Positions 8,903 through 16,950 of a DNA stretch of 64,000 nucleotides are shown here, one piece after another; the first letter of the stretch is position 1; each line of letters opens with the position of its first letter. The notes under the pieces are model-generated. The model had not been told where the DNA came from. It did no database searches and saw only the letters and a list, made by a program, of their open reading frames with translations. The stretch comes from Mycobacterium barrassiae (GTDB lineage: Bacteria > Actinomycetota > Actinomycetes > Mycobacteriales > Mycobacteriaceae): NCBI RefSeq assembly GCF_025822765.1, contig NZ_JACKUK010000020.1, positions 43,099-107,098 on the forward strand. The letters run 5' to 3'. A program made the translations under genes and the position numbers.

Positions 8903-9334
8903 ATGGCCAAACTGGAGTTGACTCGCGAGTTGTCGCTGAGCCCCGACGAGGCGTGGCAGCACGCGTCGAACCTGTCTGACCTCGGGGACTGGCTCCAGAT
9001 GCATGAGGGCTGGCGGGGCGACGTGCCGTCGGAACTGGCGGTGGGCACGACGATCGTCGGTGTCGCAGGTGCGAAAGGGATGCGTAATCGCGTCAAGTGG
9101 ACCGTCCGCGAGTTCGACCCACCGAAGCTGCTCGCGATCACCGGCGACGGCGTCGGCGGCACCAAGTACGCGTTGAAGATGACGGTCGCGCCGACCGAAT
9201 CGGGCTGCGCGTTCACCGTCAAGATCGACCTCGGGGGCAGGCCGTTGTTCGGGCCGATCGGGGCGGTGGCCGCACGTGCCGTGAAGGGCGACATCGAGCG
9301 CTCGATCGAACGCTTCGAGTCGCTGTACAGCTGA
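8903..9334 (+). CDS. SRPBCC-fold protein, Rv0910 family
   Basis: A 143-residue START/SRPBCC-like helix-grip protein. It opens MAKLELTRELSLSPDEAWQ, has WLQMHEGWRGDVP and VKWTVREFDPP, and ends in a long amphipathic helix. It resembles Rv0910, described as the toxin of a type II pair in M. tuberculosis, but no antitoxin-like gene lies next to it here, so a lipid- or ligand-binding role is just as likely. TAGTAT lies 6 bases before the ATG, giving a textbook leaderless start. A hairpin follows the gene. Confidence 0.85.
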   Translation: MAKLELTRELSLSPDEAWQHASNLSDLGDWLQMHEGWRGDVPSELAVGTTIVGVAGAKGMRNRVKWTVREFDPPKLLAITGDGVGGTKYALKMTVAPTESGCAFTVKIDLGGRPLFGPIGAVAARAVKGDIERSIERFESLYS

Positions 9335-9377
9335 GCTCCGCGCCTCGGCCGTGTCTTTACGATCTTCGCGGTATTGA

Positions 9378-9413
9378 CGCAGACGAAAATGATATACGCC
9401 CAATTCGTCTGCG
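9378..9413. terminator. GCAGACG-type hairpin after the SRPBCC gene
   Basis: Perfect 10-bp arms CGCAGACGAA and TTCGTCTGCG enclose 16 bases. The core GCAGACG/CGTCTGC is shared with hairpins at 37.4, 44.9 and 51.9 kb. It lies 43 bp past the SRPBCC stop. Probable terminator and member of a repeat family. Confidence 0.6.
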
Positions 9414-9548
9414 GCAGAAGCACGTTCAATGCCTGACCAGTATTGTTTGCTGAAGCTCACACGGCTGTGGCGCGGAATATTTGTTGCGCGACGGGGTTAA
9501 GATTATGTCGGGTCGGAACTGAAATTGATGCGGTAGTTGAGGTTGATC

Positions 9549-9839
9549 GTGAAGATGAAGAAGATCGCCGCCGGTGCGGCGTTTATCGGAACGTTGGGTT
9601 TCACGGCAGTCGGGTTGAGCGCGGGGCTCGCCAACGCTGAAGAGGCGCTACCGAATTCACCCGCGGTGACGTTGAAGCTCAACAAGCCCAAGCCCCACTG
9701 GGATGACTGGCGCGGCCCCGACCATTGGCGTGGCGCTCGCTGGGATGCTCCGCCTCCGCCTCCCTACTATTACGGCCCTGGCCCCTGTCCATGGGTGCCG
9801 CCGGCCGTATCCGGTTGGGTGCCACCAGCGGTCTGCTAG
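9549..9839 (+). CDS. small secreted Pro/Trp-rich protein, unknown function
   Basis: A 96-residue protein with signal peptide (MKKIAAGAAFIGTLGF, cleavage after ANA). The short mature part is Trp/His/Asp rich (HWDDWRGPDHWRG), followed by Pro/Tyr and a C-terminal Cys pair (PGPCPWVPP, AVC at the end). GTG 9549 is chosen because TTGAGG precedes it; ATG 9555 and TTG 9537 are alternatives. Similar small exported proteins are common in mycobacteria and have no assigned role. Confidence 0.65.
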   Translation: MKMKKIAAGAAFIGTLGFTAVGLSAGLANAEEALPNSPAVTLKLNKPKPHWDDWRGPDHWRGARWDAPPPPPYYYGPGPCPWVPPAVSGWVPPAVC

Positions 9840-9880
9840 GCCTGCAGCGCGAATAGTCGATCTGGCGTTAGGCATTACGG

Positions 9881-9950
9881 CGACTGCACGCTTGTTTGCG
9901 CCCGTTCTCGGGCTTGGATTCAGGCGATGCGTACAACAAGCGTGCAGTCG
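9881..9950. terminator. large perfect inverted repeat between convergent genes
   Basis: Arms CGACTGCACGCTTGTT (9881-9896) and AACAAGCGTGCAGTCG (9935-9950) match over all 16 bp. A small nested hairpin CCCG-TTCT-CGGG lies in the loop (9901-9912). It sits between two convergent genes, consistent with a bidirectional terminator, but the arms are longer and less GC-rich than usual and could be a repeat element. Confidence 0.6.
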
Positions 9951-9954
9951 GCGC

Positions 9955-10596
9955 TCAGCCCAGCAGTCCGGCGGCGAATCGCAGATCTGACACCAGCGCC
10001 TCGAAGGCCTTTTCCCGGTCTTCGGGTCGGCCGCGCAACACCGACGACGGGTGCGCGCTGACCACGACGGTCGGATCGGCCCCGAGTTCGTCGGAGTCGG
10101 GCAGGTGTAATGCCTCGCCACGATGGGCCGTGAGGCGAAAAGCGCTTCCCATCAACGACTGTGCGGCCGTCGCTCCCAGCAGCATCAGCACGTCGGGTCG
10201 CACCGCGTCCAACTCGGCCAGCAGCCAGGGGCGGCACGACACCACTTCGGTCCGGCTCGGAGTCTTGTGGATGCGGCGCTTTCCACGCTCCGGCAGCGTG
10301 AATTTGAAGTGTTTGACCGCGTTGGTGACGTACAGCCGGTCCCGGTCCACGCCCGCGGCCACTAGCGCCTTGTCCAGCAGCCTGCCTGCGGGCCCGACGA
10401 ACGGCGCGCCCGCCTTGTCCTCCTGATCACCGGGCTGTTCGCCGACCAGCATGAGGTCGGCCGTTGCCGGGCCGGCGCCGAAGACCGTCTGGGTGGCGTC
10501 GAGGTACAGGTCGCAGCCTTTGCAGCTGTTCGCGGCATCGGCCAGCTCAGTCAGGTCGCGACTGTCCGGAACGAAGTCGTCTGCCGTCGCTGCCAT
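9955..10596 (-). CDS. udgX: UdgX-type uracil-DNA glycosylase
   Basis: Removes uracil from DNA. UdgX is unusual in forming a covalent bond with the abasic product through a histidine in its R-loop. The 213-residue protein matches M. smegmatis UdgX in plan: Cys25 and Cys28 (SCKGCDLY) and Cys121 for the iron-sulfur cluster, the active-site motif GEQPGDQED at 52-60, the diagnostic loop GKRRIHKTPSRTE with His110 as the covalent residue, and HPSSVLRG near the C-terminus. The gene faces the small secreted protein across the 9.9-kb inverted repeat. I know no M. tuberculosis counterpart. Confidence 0.93.
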   Translation of the reverse strand: MAATADDFVPDSRDLTELADAANSCKGCDLYLDATQTVFGAGPATADLMLVGEQPGDQEDKAGAPFVGPAGRLLDKALVAAGVDRDRLYVTNAVKHFKFTLPERGKRRIHKTPSRTEVVSCRPWLLAELDAVRPDVLMLLGATAAQSLMGSAFRLTAHRGEALHLPDSDELGADPTVVVSAHPSSVLRGRPEDREKAFEALVSDLRFAAGLLG

Positions 10597-10702
10597 GGCA
10601 CGCGGATACCCGGCAATTGATACCGATACTCAAGACGATCTGTAATGTTTTCCGGACTTCACGCCATTGATCGTCTTACTCGCCGACCATAGCGTCGAAG
10701 TC

Positions 10703-11452
10703 ATGAAAACAGTTCTCATCACGGGTTGCTCCTCAGGCTATGGGCTCGAAACCGCGCGCCACTTCCATGCGAACGGCTGGAACGTGATCGCGACGATGCG
10801 CACACCGCGCGAGGGTCTGCTGCCCGCATCCGACCGAACCCGGGTGTTGCCGCTCGACGTGACCAAGCCCGACAGCATCGCCGCGGCTATCGAGGCGAGC
10901 GGCCCGATCGACGTGCTCGTGAACAACGCCGGAATCGGAGTCGTCGGCGCGTTCGAACCCATGCCGATGGCCACGATCCGGGAAGTGTTCGAAACCAACA
11001 CCTTTGGGGTGATGGCGATGACGCAGGCCGTCGTGCCCCAGATGCGTGAACGCGGGTCCGGCGTGGTGGTCAACGTGACATCGAGTGTGACGTTGACGGC
11101 GATGCCGCTGGCCGCTGTCTACACGGCCAGCAAGATGGCGATCGAAGGGTTCACCGCGTCGCTGGCGCTCGAACTCGCCGCGCTCAACGTCACCGTCAAG
11201 CTCGTCGAGCCGGGTTACGGCCCGTCGACAAGCTTCACCAGCAACGGCGCATCCCGGATGGACGGGCTGGTGTCCGAGCCGTATCAGGCCTTCGCGGCCC
11301 GGATCTTCGAGTCATTCGGGCAGGCCAGTCTCTTCACCACCGAATCCGACGTGGCCGAGACCGTCTACCGCGCCGCGACCGACACGTCGGGCCAACTTCG
11401 GTTTCCGGCCGGGGCCGACGCGGTGGAGCTGGCGGACGCCGGGGTCCGTTAG
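10703..11452 (+). CDS. short-chain dehydrogenase/reductase
   Basis: A classical SDR of 249 residues. The NAD(P)-binding motif TGCSSGYG is at 7-14, NNAG near 74-77, the catalytic serine in VTSSVT, and the YTASK catalytic pair Tyr140/Lys144. The substrate cannot be told from sequence. The start is ATG at MKTVLITG; TAGCGT 7 bases upstream suggests leaderless transcription, and the 12 residues in frame upstream are not family-like. The AraC gene follows 39 bases later on the same strand, so the regulator may control this gene. Confidence 0.9.
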   Translation: MKTVLITGCSSGYGLETARHFHANGWNVIATMRTPREGLLPASDRTRVLPLDVTKPDSIAAAIEASGPIDVLVNNAGIGVVGAFEPMPMATIREVFETNTFGVMAMTQAVVPQMRERGSGVVVNVTSSVTLTAMPLAAVYTASKMAIEGFTASLALELAALNVTVKLVEPGYGPSTSFTSNGASRMDGLVSEPYQAFAARIFESFGQASLFTTESDVAETVYRAATDTSGQLRFPAGADAVELADAGVR

Positions 11453-11491
11453 GGACCGGCGTCGGCACGGCGAAGGCGATATCTTGTCGGC

Positions 11492-12451
11492 ATGCCCGTC
11501 CGGGACGTCTCGCCGACGGATATCGCACCAGCCGCCGATCCGCTCGAAGCGATCATTCCGTTGTTGCGCCCCCAGGTTGTGCTGTCGAAAGTGGTGAGCG
11601 GCGCCGGAGACTGGAGCGTCCGCAAGCCGCGATATGCCGATCCGTCCTTCTGTCTGATGATCGAGGGAAGCTGCTGGCTCCATCCAGACGGAATCGACCC
11701 GCTGGAGCTTCATCAAGGCGACTTCCTGCTGCTGCCCGCGACGCCGAGCTTCGTGATGGCCAGTGAGCCCACCATCGAGCCCGTCGACGTCGAGCTCTAT
11801 CCCACGGGTGATGCGCACTACGGCTCACCCGATGGCCCATCGCCGATGCGCATGCTCGGTGGATACTTCCGCTTCGACCGTGCCAACGCCGCGCTGCTCG
11901 TAAAGCTGTTGCCGCCAACGGTTCTCGTTCGTCGCGGAGAACCCGGCTCTGCCCGCCTGAGTCGGATCGTCGACCTCATCACCGAGGAGGCCGTAGCGCA
12001 ACATCCGTGCCGCGACGTGATTCTCGAGCGGCTCGTCGAGGTGCTGCTGATCGAGTCCTGCCGGTTCCGCACAGAACGTCCTGCGGCAGGGGAGCACGGC
12101 CTCATCGCGGGCCTGTCAGATCCCGGCCTGGCCGGCGCGCTGCGCGAGATCCACGCCGACGTGGCACAACCCTGGACGGTCGAGAAGTTGGCAAGGGCCG
12201 CGAACATGTCGCGCGCCGTATTCGCAGAACGGTTCACCCGCATCATCGGCATGCCGCCGATGCAGTACGTGTTGGAGTGGCGGGTGGCACTGGCCAAGGA
12301 CATGCTGCGCGACGAACGGCCGTCGCTCGCAGAGGTCGCCGACCGAGTTGGCTATCAGTCCGCAAGCGCATTCACGACCGCGTTCACCCGAGTGAACGGC
12401 TGCTCCCCGCGGGAGTATGCGCGCAGTGCTGCCGTACGCCAGAACAATTGA
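11492..12451 (+). CDS. AraC-family transcriptional regulator with cupin_6 domain
   Basis: The N-terminal part (about 15-200) is a cupin_6-type ligand domain (SFCLMIEGSCWL, GDFLLLPATPSFVM). The C-terminal 100 residues carry the two AraC helix-turn-helix units (WTVEKLARAANMSRAVFAERF and PSLAEVADRVGYQSASAFTTAF) with the closing SPREYAR. It likely controls the adjacent SDR gene in response to a small molecule. TATCTT 6 bases before the ATG suggests its own leaderless promoter. The length (319) is normal for this subgroup. Confidence 0.92.
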   Translation: MPVRDVSPTDIAPAADPLEAIIPLLRPQVVLSKVVSGAGDWSVRKPRYADPSFCLMIEGSCWLHPDGIDPLELHQGDFLLLPATPSFVMASEPTIEPVDVELYPTGDAHYGSPDGPSPMRMLGGYFRFDRANAALLVKLLPPTVLVRRGEPGSARLSRIVDLITEEAVAQHPCRDVILERLVEVLLIESCRFRTERPAAGEHGLIAGLSDPGLAGALREIHADVAQPWTVEKLARAANMSRAVFAERFTRIIGMPPMQYVLEWRVALAKDMLRDERPSLAEVADRVGYQSASAFTTAFTRVNGCSPREYARSAAVRQNN

Positions 12452-12478
12452 CGTGACCGCTCATTCGATTCCGTTCTC

Positions 12479-12495
12479 CGGCAGCATTTCTGCCG
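12479..12495. terminator. short hairpin after the AraC gene
   Basis: CGGCAG and CTGCCG flank a 5-base loop 27 bases past the araC-type stop. It is the only terminator candidate in the 220-base gap before the universal stress protein gene. The stem is short, so confidence is low. Confidence 0.3.
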
Positions 12496-12670
12496 TTCGC
12501 ACACGTTATGTAGGACTGGTCACGTCGGGCGTGACGAGGTGATGTTGCCAGCGCAACCCTGTGCGAATGAGCAGGCGAATGGTATCCAGGTGTGGTGATT
12601 CGCACCCATGTTCCCGTGAGGACGGGTTACTGTCTCGGGTGGCGATCCAACTGACACTGGGAGGACTTGG

Positions 12671-13117
12671 ATGAGCGGCTACACGACCATCGTTGTCGGC
12701 ACGGACGGATCGGATTCGTCGCTGCGCGCGGTGGAGAGGGCCGGCCAGATCGCCGCCGGGTCAGACGCCAGGGTTGTCGTGGCGACGGCGTACTTCCCTC
12801 AGAGCGAGGATCAGCGGGCCGCCGACGTGCTCAAGGACGAGGGCTACAAGATGTCGGGCAACGCCCCCATCTACGCAATCCTGCGTGAGGCCCGCGATCG
12901 CGCGGTACAGGCGGGAGCGAAGAACGTCGAGGAGAAGGCGGTCGTCGGTGCCCCCGTCGATGCGCTCGTTGACCTCGCGGATGAAGTGAAGGCGGATCTG
13001 CTCGTCGTCGGCAATGTGGGCCTGTCCACCATCGCGGGCCGGCTGTTGGGATCGGTGCCCGCGAACGTCGCGCGCCGGTCTAAGACCGACGTACTGATCG
13101 TGCACACCACACCGTAA
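12671..13117 (+). CDS. universal stress protein (Rv1636/TB15.3-like)
   Basis: A 148-residue single-domain UspA protein. It starts MSGYTTIVVGTDGSD and has the nucleotide-binding pattern G-x2-G-x9-G-S in GNVGLSTIAGRLLGS. The M. tuberculosis ortholog Rv1636 is described as binding cAMP. GGAGGA 8 bases before the ATG gives a strong, non-leaderless ribosome-binding site. Its last 38 bp overlap the convergent lnt paralog. Confidence 0.93.
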   Translation: MSGYTTIVVGTDGSDSSLRAVERAGQIAAGSDARVVVATAYFPQSEDQRAADVLKDEGYKMSGNAPIYAILREARDRAVQAGAKNVEEKAVVGAPVDALVDLADEVKADLLVVGNVGLSTIAGRLLGSVPANVARRSKTDVLIVHTTP

Positions 13118-14522
13118 AGACCAGCGCCGCAAACACAATCGGCCAATCGCCGAGTTTGTCGTAGAGGGTCGAGCGCGATCCGAGCGGAACGTCGACCACC
13201 AACACGCCGCGATCACTTGCGGGCAGCCAGCCCAGCTTGCGGCCGCGTGCGTCGAACGCCGAACTGACACCGGACAACCCGGCATGCACCGCCGGATGGC
13301 CCACCTCGACGGCGTGGACAGCGACCATGCTCGCCAGTTGCGGCTGCGCCCAGCTGCCTTGATAACTCGACGTCGAACTTTGGTACGCCAGCAACTCCGC
13401 ACCCAGCCGCACCGCCCGTCGCGGCAGGTCCGAGAACGTCGTCTCGAAGCTGATCAGTGGGCCGACGGCCAGTGATCCGGTGTGTAGTACCACTGGCCCG
13501 GTCCCGCGCCGACGGTCCTCGCCTGCGGCCTTCGTATGACGGGTCGCCCACCCGAGCAGCGGCCGCAGCGGGACGTATTCACCGAACGGCACCAGCCGGG
13601 TCTTGGCGTACGAGCCCCGCACCCCGTCCGGCCCGATGAGCACCGAGGACTTGTAGATTCCGCCCTCCGGCGCGCGCGCATCGACGTTGACCAGCAGATC
13701 CGCGCCGATTCGTCGGCGAAGGTCGACCACGCGGCGCAGCGTTTCCGGATCACTCTCGAGGTCGACGCCGACGCTGCTCTCGCCCCAGACCACGAGGTCG
13801 AGCCGCTGGCCCGCCAAACCTTCGGTGAGCGCCTCGCTTGCCGCCTGCCGCGCCGTCGACTCCGCGATGTCGCCGGGCTGGACCAGCGCGATCCGCGCCG
13901 TGGCTCCCTCGTCGGGTGCCGGTCCCGCCCAGAACCACACCGGGCCGACGACCGCGAGGACGGCGGGCAGCGCGACCGCGCGCCAGGAGCGCAGCAGGAT
14001 CGCCCCGACGACCGCAGTGTTGACGGTGACCAGCAGGAAGCTGACGAGCCACACGCCGCCCACCGACGCGGGGGCGAGTGTGGCCGGCTGATTCCACTGC
14101 GAGGCGCCGAGCGGTGCCCACGGTCCGCCGAGGCGGTGCCACGAACGGACGGCCTCGGCGAGTACCCAGGCGGAGGGGAGTACCGCCACCGCGGTGAGCA
14201 GCTGTCGCATCGTGACGTCGCCGGAAAGCAGTCGATGCGCGGCCCAGCCCCACGGAAACCAGAGCACGCCGATCGCGGCTGCAAAGACAACCAGGAGAGG
14301 GCCGGCGCTCGGCCCCAGCCAGTATTGGTTCGCCAGTACGAATCCGGCCATACCGCACCAGGCCCGTCCACCACCCTGTGCGGCGGTGGGTGCCGCCCGG
14401 ACGAGGAGCAGCAGGGGCGCCAGCCCGATCCATGCCAGCCACCACCACGACGGCGCGGGGAAGGCCAGCGCAAGCAGGGCACCGGCGATCGGTGCCGCCG
14501 TGTAGCCCCGAATCGATGTCAG
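13080..14522 (-). CDS. lnt: Lnt-family apolipoprotein N-acyltransferase paralog with catalytic Cys replaced by Ser
   Basis: Lnt adds the third acyl chain to lipoproteins at the membrane. Membrane segments fill the first half and the nitrilase-like domain the second. From the CTG start, Glu248 (VVWGESSVG) and Lys307 ([16 protein letters not shown]) of the Glu-Lys-Cys triad are present, but the catalytic Cys is Ser358 (LISFETTF; codon AGC at 13449-13451). Family-like sequence ([17 protein letters not shown]) lies upstream of the first ATG (14351), in frame without ATG, GTG or TTG; the likely start is CTG at 14522, overlapping the aldolase stop in CTGA. The 3' end overlaps the universal stress gene by 38 bp. 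Activity is doubtful. Confidence 0.82.
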   Translation of the reverse strand: MTSIRGYTAAPIAGALLALAFPAPSWWWLAWIGLAPLLLLVRAAPTAAQGGGRAWCGMAGFVLANQYWLGPSAGPLLVVFAAAIGVLWFPWGWAAHRLLSGDVTMRQLLTAVAVLPSAWVLAEAVRSWHRLGGPWAPLGASQWNQPATLAPASVGGVWLVSFLLVTVNTAVVGAILLRSWRAVALPAVLAVVGPVWFWAGPAPDEGATARIALVQPGDIAESTARQAASEALTEGLAGQRLDLVVWGESSVGVDLESDPETLRRVVDLRRRIGADLLVNVDARAPEGGIYKSSVLIGPDGVRGSYAKTRLVPFGEYVPLRPLLGWATRHTKAAGEDRRRGTGPVVLHTGSLAVGPLISFETTFSDLPRRAVRLGAELLAYQSSTSSYQGSWAQPQLASMVAVHAVEVGHPAVHAGLSGVSSAFDARGRKLGWLPASDRGVLVVDVPLGSRSTLYDKLGDWPIVFAALVFTVWCARSVRRS

Positions 14523-15406
14523 GTAGCGGATGCCTTGGCGATGCTCCCGATCGCCGCGTCGAGGGTGGTGTTGAACTCCTCGTCGCTCTGCTGCGCGGTG
14601 AGGCCCTCGGTCAGGGCGCGCGAGAAGCTCGCGATGACGCCGTTGTTGCGGGCCAGCCGCTCGCAGGCCTCGTCACGGCTGTAGCCGCCGGACAGGGCGA
14701 CCACGCGCAGCACGTTGGGGTGCTCGACGAGCTCCTTGTAGAGGTTGTCGGTGTCGGGCAGCGTCAGCTTGAGCATGACCGTCTGGTTGGCGCCCAGGGC
14801 GTTCACCCCGGCGAGCAACGCGGCCTTGAGCTGCTCCTCGGCCTCGGCTTTCTTGGGGCTCTTGATGTCGACCTCGGGCTCGATGATCGGAACCAGGCCC
14901 TTGGCGAGCACCTGCTGGCCGACCTCGAATTGCTGGGCGACCACGGCGTCCAGGCCGGCGCCGGGCAGCTTGATGACGGAGCGCTCCTTGGTGCCGAAGA
15001 CGCCGTTGGCCACCGCCCGGTCGAGCAGCTCGTCCAGCCCGGGCATCGGCTTCATGGTCTGGGCGCCGTCCTTCTCCTCGTTCAGACCCTTGTCGATCTT
15101 GAGGAACGGAACGATGTTCTTGACGTTCCACAGGTAGTCGGCGGTGGGACGGCCCTCGATCTGGCGGTCCATCGTCATCTCGAAGAGGATCGCGCCCATG
15201 ATCCGATCGCCGTCGAAGGCGGGGCTGGTGATGATGCGGGTGCGCATCTCGTGGACCAGATCGAACATCTGGTCATCGCCCGAGTAGGCGTCCTCGGAAA
15301 TGCCGTAGAGCTTGAGCGCCTTGGGGGTGCTGCCACCGCTCTGGTCGAGTGCTGCGATGAAACCGGCGCCGCTCTGCGCCTTGTTCAACTGATCCTGATT
15401 CACCAT
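14519..15406 (-). CDS. class I fructose-bisphosphate aldolase
   Basis: Schiff-base aldolase interconverting fructose-1,6-bisphosphate with dihydroxyacetone phosphate and glyceraldehyde-3-phosphate. The 295-residue protein has the class I pattern: [16 protein letters not shown] with Asp21, [29 protein letters not shown] and probable Schiff-base Lys213 in VMLKLTLPD. No metal-binding His motifs of class II enzymes are present. AGGAGAA directly before ATG gives a strong ribosome-binding site. It appears to be co-transcribed with the lnt paralog through a CTGA overlap. M. tuberculosis relies on a class II enzyme, so this is extra capacity. Confidence 0.93.
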   Translation of the reverse strand: MVNQDQLNKAQSGAGFIAALDQSGGSTPKALKLYGISEDAYSGDDQMFDLVHEMRTRIITSPAFDGDRIMGAILFEMTMDRQIEGRPTADYLWNVKNIVPFLKIDKGLNEEKDGAQTMKPMPGLDELLDRAVANGVFGTKERSVIKLPGAGLDAVVAQQFEVGQQVLAKGLVPIIEPEVDIKSPKKAEAEEQLKAALLAGVNALGANQTVMLKLTLPDTDNLYKELVEHPNVLRVVALSGGYSRDEACERLARNNGVIASFSRALTEGLTAQQSDEEFNTTLDAAIGSIAKASAT

Positions 15407-15669
15407 TTCTCCTGGGTATCTCCTCGACGAGTCCTGCGCATCAGCCTAGGACAGCGCGTTCACGGCATTGCCGCGGCCCATTGCATGTGGCCCTCGAAGC
15501 CCAGGGACGTCGCCGGGGAACCCGATGTCGCCAACGGTCGACATACATCAAACGCGGTCAGAAGTCGGCAGGCCGGCGAGACATCACGATGCACCGAACG
15601 CTGCATAGGACGGGAACAACGTCGATGACGAAGGTCCTCATCCACGTAAACTCCTGGCAGCGAGACTCA

Positions 15670-15713
15670 GGTGTTGTTTCCGGTGTTGTTTGCGGTGAGT
15701 CTAGTGGTAATCT
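15670..15713 (+). promoter_or_regulatory. promoter and tandem-repeat operator candidate of the toxin-antitoxin pair
   Basis: TTGTTT (15686-15691) and TAATCT (15708-15713) are 16 bp apart, a good sigma-A-type promoter 35 bases before the antitoxin ATG. The 10-mer GGTGTTGTTT occurs twice with 12-bp spacing (15670 and 15682), the second copy covering the -35 box. Such repeats are plausible antitoxin binding sites for autorepression. Confidence 0.55.
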
Positions 15714-15747
15714 TGCGGGTGGATACAGCCGGTCCGGAGGTTACAGA

Positions 15748-16143
15748 ATGTCTGTTCTAACAGCTAGTGCCGCTGAGCGACTCGATTTCGAGGCAACAAC
15801 CCGCTCAATTCGTGAGATTGCCGGCTACCTGCAGAAAACGGTCGGTCAACGAATCACCGCAGCTCTCGCAGGTCTTGCCGATGCAAAACAGATCGGCAGG
15901 TACGCGCGGCCAGGCGGCCCGGAGCCACACGATGTAACCGAACGCAGGCTGCGTGAGGGCTACAAAGTTGTCCGAATGCTCGTTGATGCGTACGACGACA
16001 CGACCGCCCGGGCCTGGTTGTTTGGCACAAACACACGTCTCGACGATCGTGCGCCAGTCGAGGTTCTCGGCGACGCGTCTGACACGGCTGATTTCGCGAT
16101 GGTTGTGCAAGCGGCCAGACAGGTCGCTAGCTTTCAGGCGTGA
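15748..16143 (+). CDS. Xre/MbcA/ParS-type antitoxin (DUF2384)
   Basis: The 131-residue product starts at MSVLTASAAERLD, with GGAGG 8 bases upstream. Residues about 15-55 are a probable DNA-binding HTH region. The C-terminal half is a DUF2384 toxin-binding domain (VVRMLVDAYDDTTARAWLFGTNTRL, then APVEVL), as in MbcA. It would neutralise the next gene product and repress the operon. The two genes overlap by 4 bp (GTGA). Codons such as aca, tac and gtt are more frequent than in neighbours, suggesting acquisition. The long frame upstream of this start is not coding-like. Confidence 0.85.
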   Translation: MSVLTASAAERLDFEATTRSIREIAGYLQKTVGQRITAALAGLADAKQIGRYARPGGPEPHDVTERRLREGYKVVRMLVDAYDDTTARAWLFGTNTRLDDRAPVEVLGDASDTADFAMVVQAARQVASFQA

Positions 16144-16799
16144 CCAAAGTCGGCTCCGAGCTGCTGTTGTGGCGAGTTGGCTATCACGCAAGTCCACTTG
16201 ATTTCACACCGCTCGAGCTATACAGCTTTAACCATCGCTTCGACGACATTCACCACCGCTTCCGAACCCTTTATCTGGCCGAAGTGCCCGAAACCTGCCT
16301 TCGTGAAGTGCTGGCAGATCTCCGGCCAAATCTCGGTGCCAAGCTCAGGCACATCGAGCGATACGGGCCCGAGGCGGCTGAAGATTTCGCCTCCGAGCCG
16401 GTGACTGCAAGCTGGCGCCGCCAGCACGTACTAGTTCCGGCGCTACTAAGACTTGACGGCCCAATGATTGACCTAACCGACGGCGCGGTGCGCCAACAGG
16501 TTGAAGACAGGCATGCGTCGCTTCTGGTCGAAAACGGCATGGAACACCTTGATCTGCACGAAATCACGACAAGTCGTCGCGTAGTCACCCAGACGATTGC
16601 TGGTGACCTCTACGACTGCGGCGTGGCTGCCGTGAGGTTTTTGTCTCGGCTTGACGCTCAACCTTGTGTGGCCCTATTTGAGGGTCACGGAGATGCGGAC
16701 CCCGTGGGCGAGATCATTCCACTGACGGACCCCGCTCCCGGTCCGCTTCTTACTGTCACGACTGAGTGGAATCTGGACCTGGAGGAATGTCCTGCCTAG
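16140..16799 (+). CDS. RES-domain toxin (NAD+-depleting family)
   Basis: A 219-residue RES-domain protein. The family, including M. tuberculosis MbcT, degrades NAD+ and halts growth when not bound by its Xre-type antitoxin. Visible features are LLLWRVGYHASPLDF at the start, RFDDIHHRFRTLYLAEVPETCLREVL with conserved Arg and Glu residues, and AVRFLSRLDAQPCVALFEG, which matches the conserved Ser segment. The GTG start overlaps the antitoxin stop (GTGA). Base use is less GC-rich than flanking genes. The pair sits between the aldolase and the Rv1637c-like gene, a position with no toxin gene in M. tuberculosis as I know it. Confidence 0.85.
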   Translation: MTKVGSELLLWRVGYHASPLDFTPLELYSFNHRFDDIHHRFRTLYLAEVPETCLREVLADLRPNLGAKLRHIERYGPEAAEDFASEPVTASWRRQHVLVPALLRLDGPMIDLTDGAVRQQVEDRHASLLVENGMEHLDLHEITTSRRVVTQTIAGDLYDCGVAAVRFLSRLDAQPCVALFEGHGDADPVGEIIPLTDPAPGPLLTVTTEWNLDLEECPA

Positions 16800-16950
16800 T
16801 TCAAAGCCGCGCTCTCGCAGGACGTTCAGACGTTATGCGGTGCGTTACCAGCGGCTGACATTGGCTCGATTGGCCAGGTTGAGTGTTACTCGGTGCTGGT
16901 CTTGCGAGTTTCCTTCCGTGGTGGACTACCGCTCATAGCCTTCGGAGGGA

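Noticed and set aside
15481-15747. N-terminal 89 codons upstream of the antitoxin start
   Set aside because: Arg/Gly/Thr-rich, not family-like, and covers the promoter; GGAGG supports ATG 15748.
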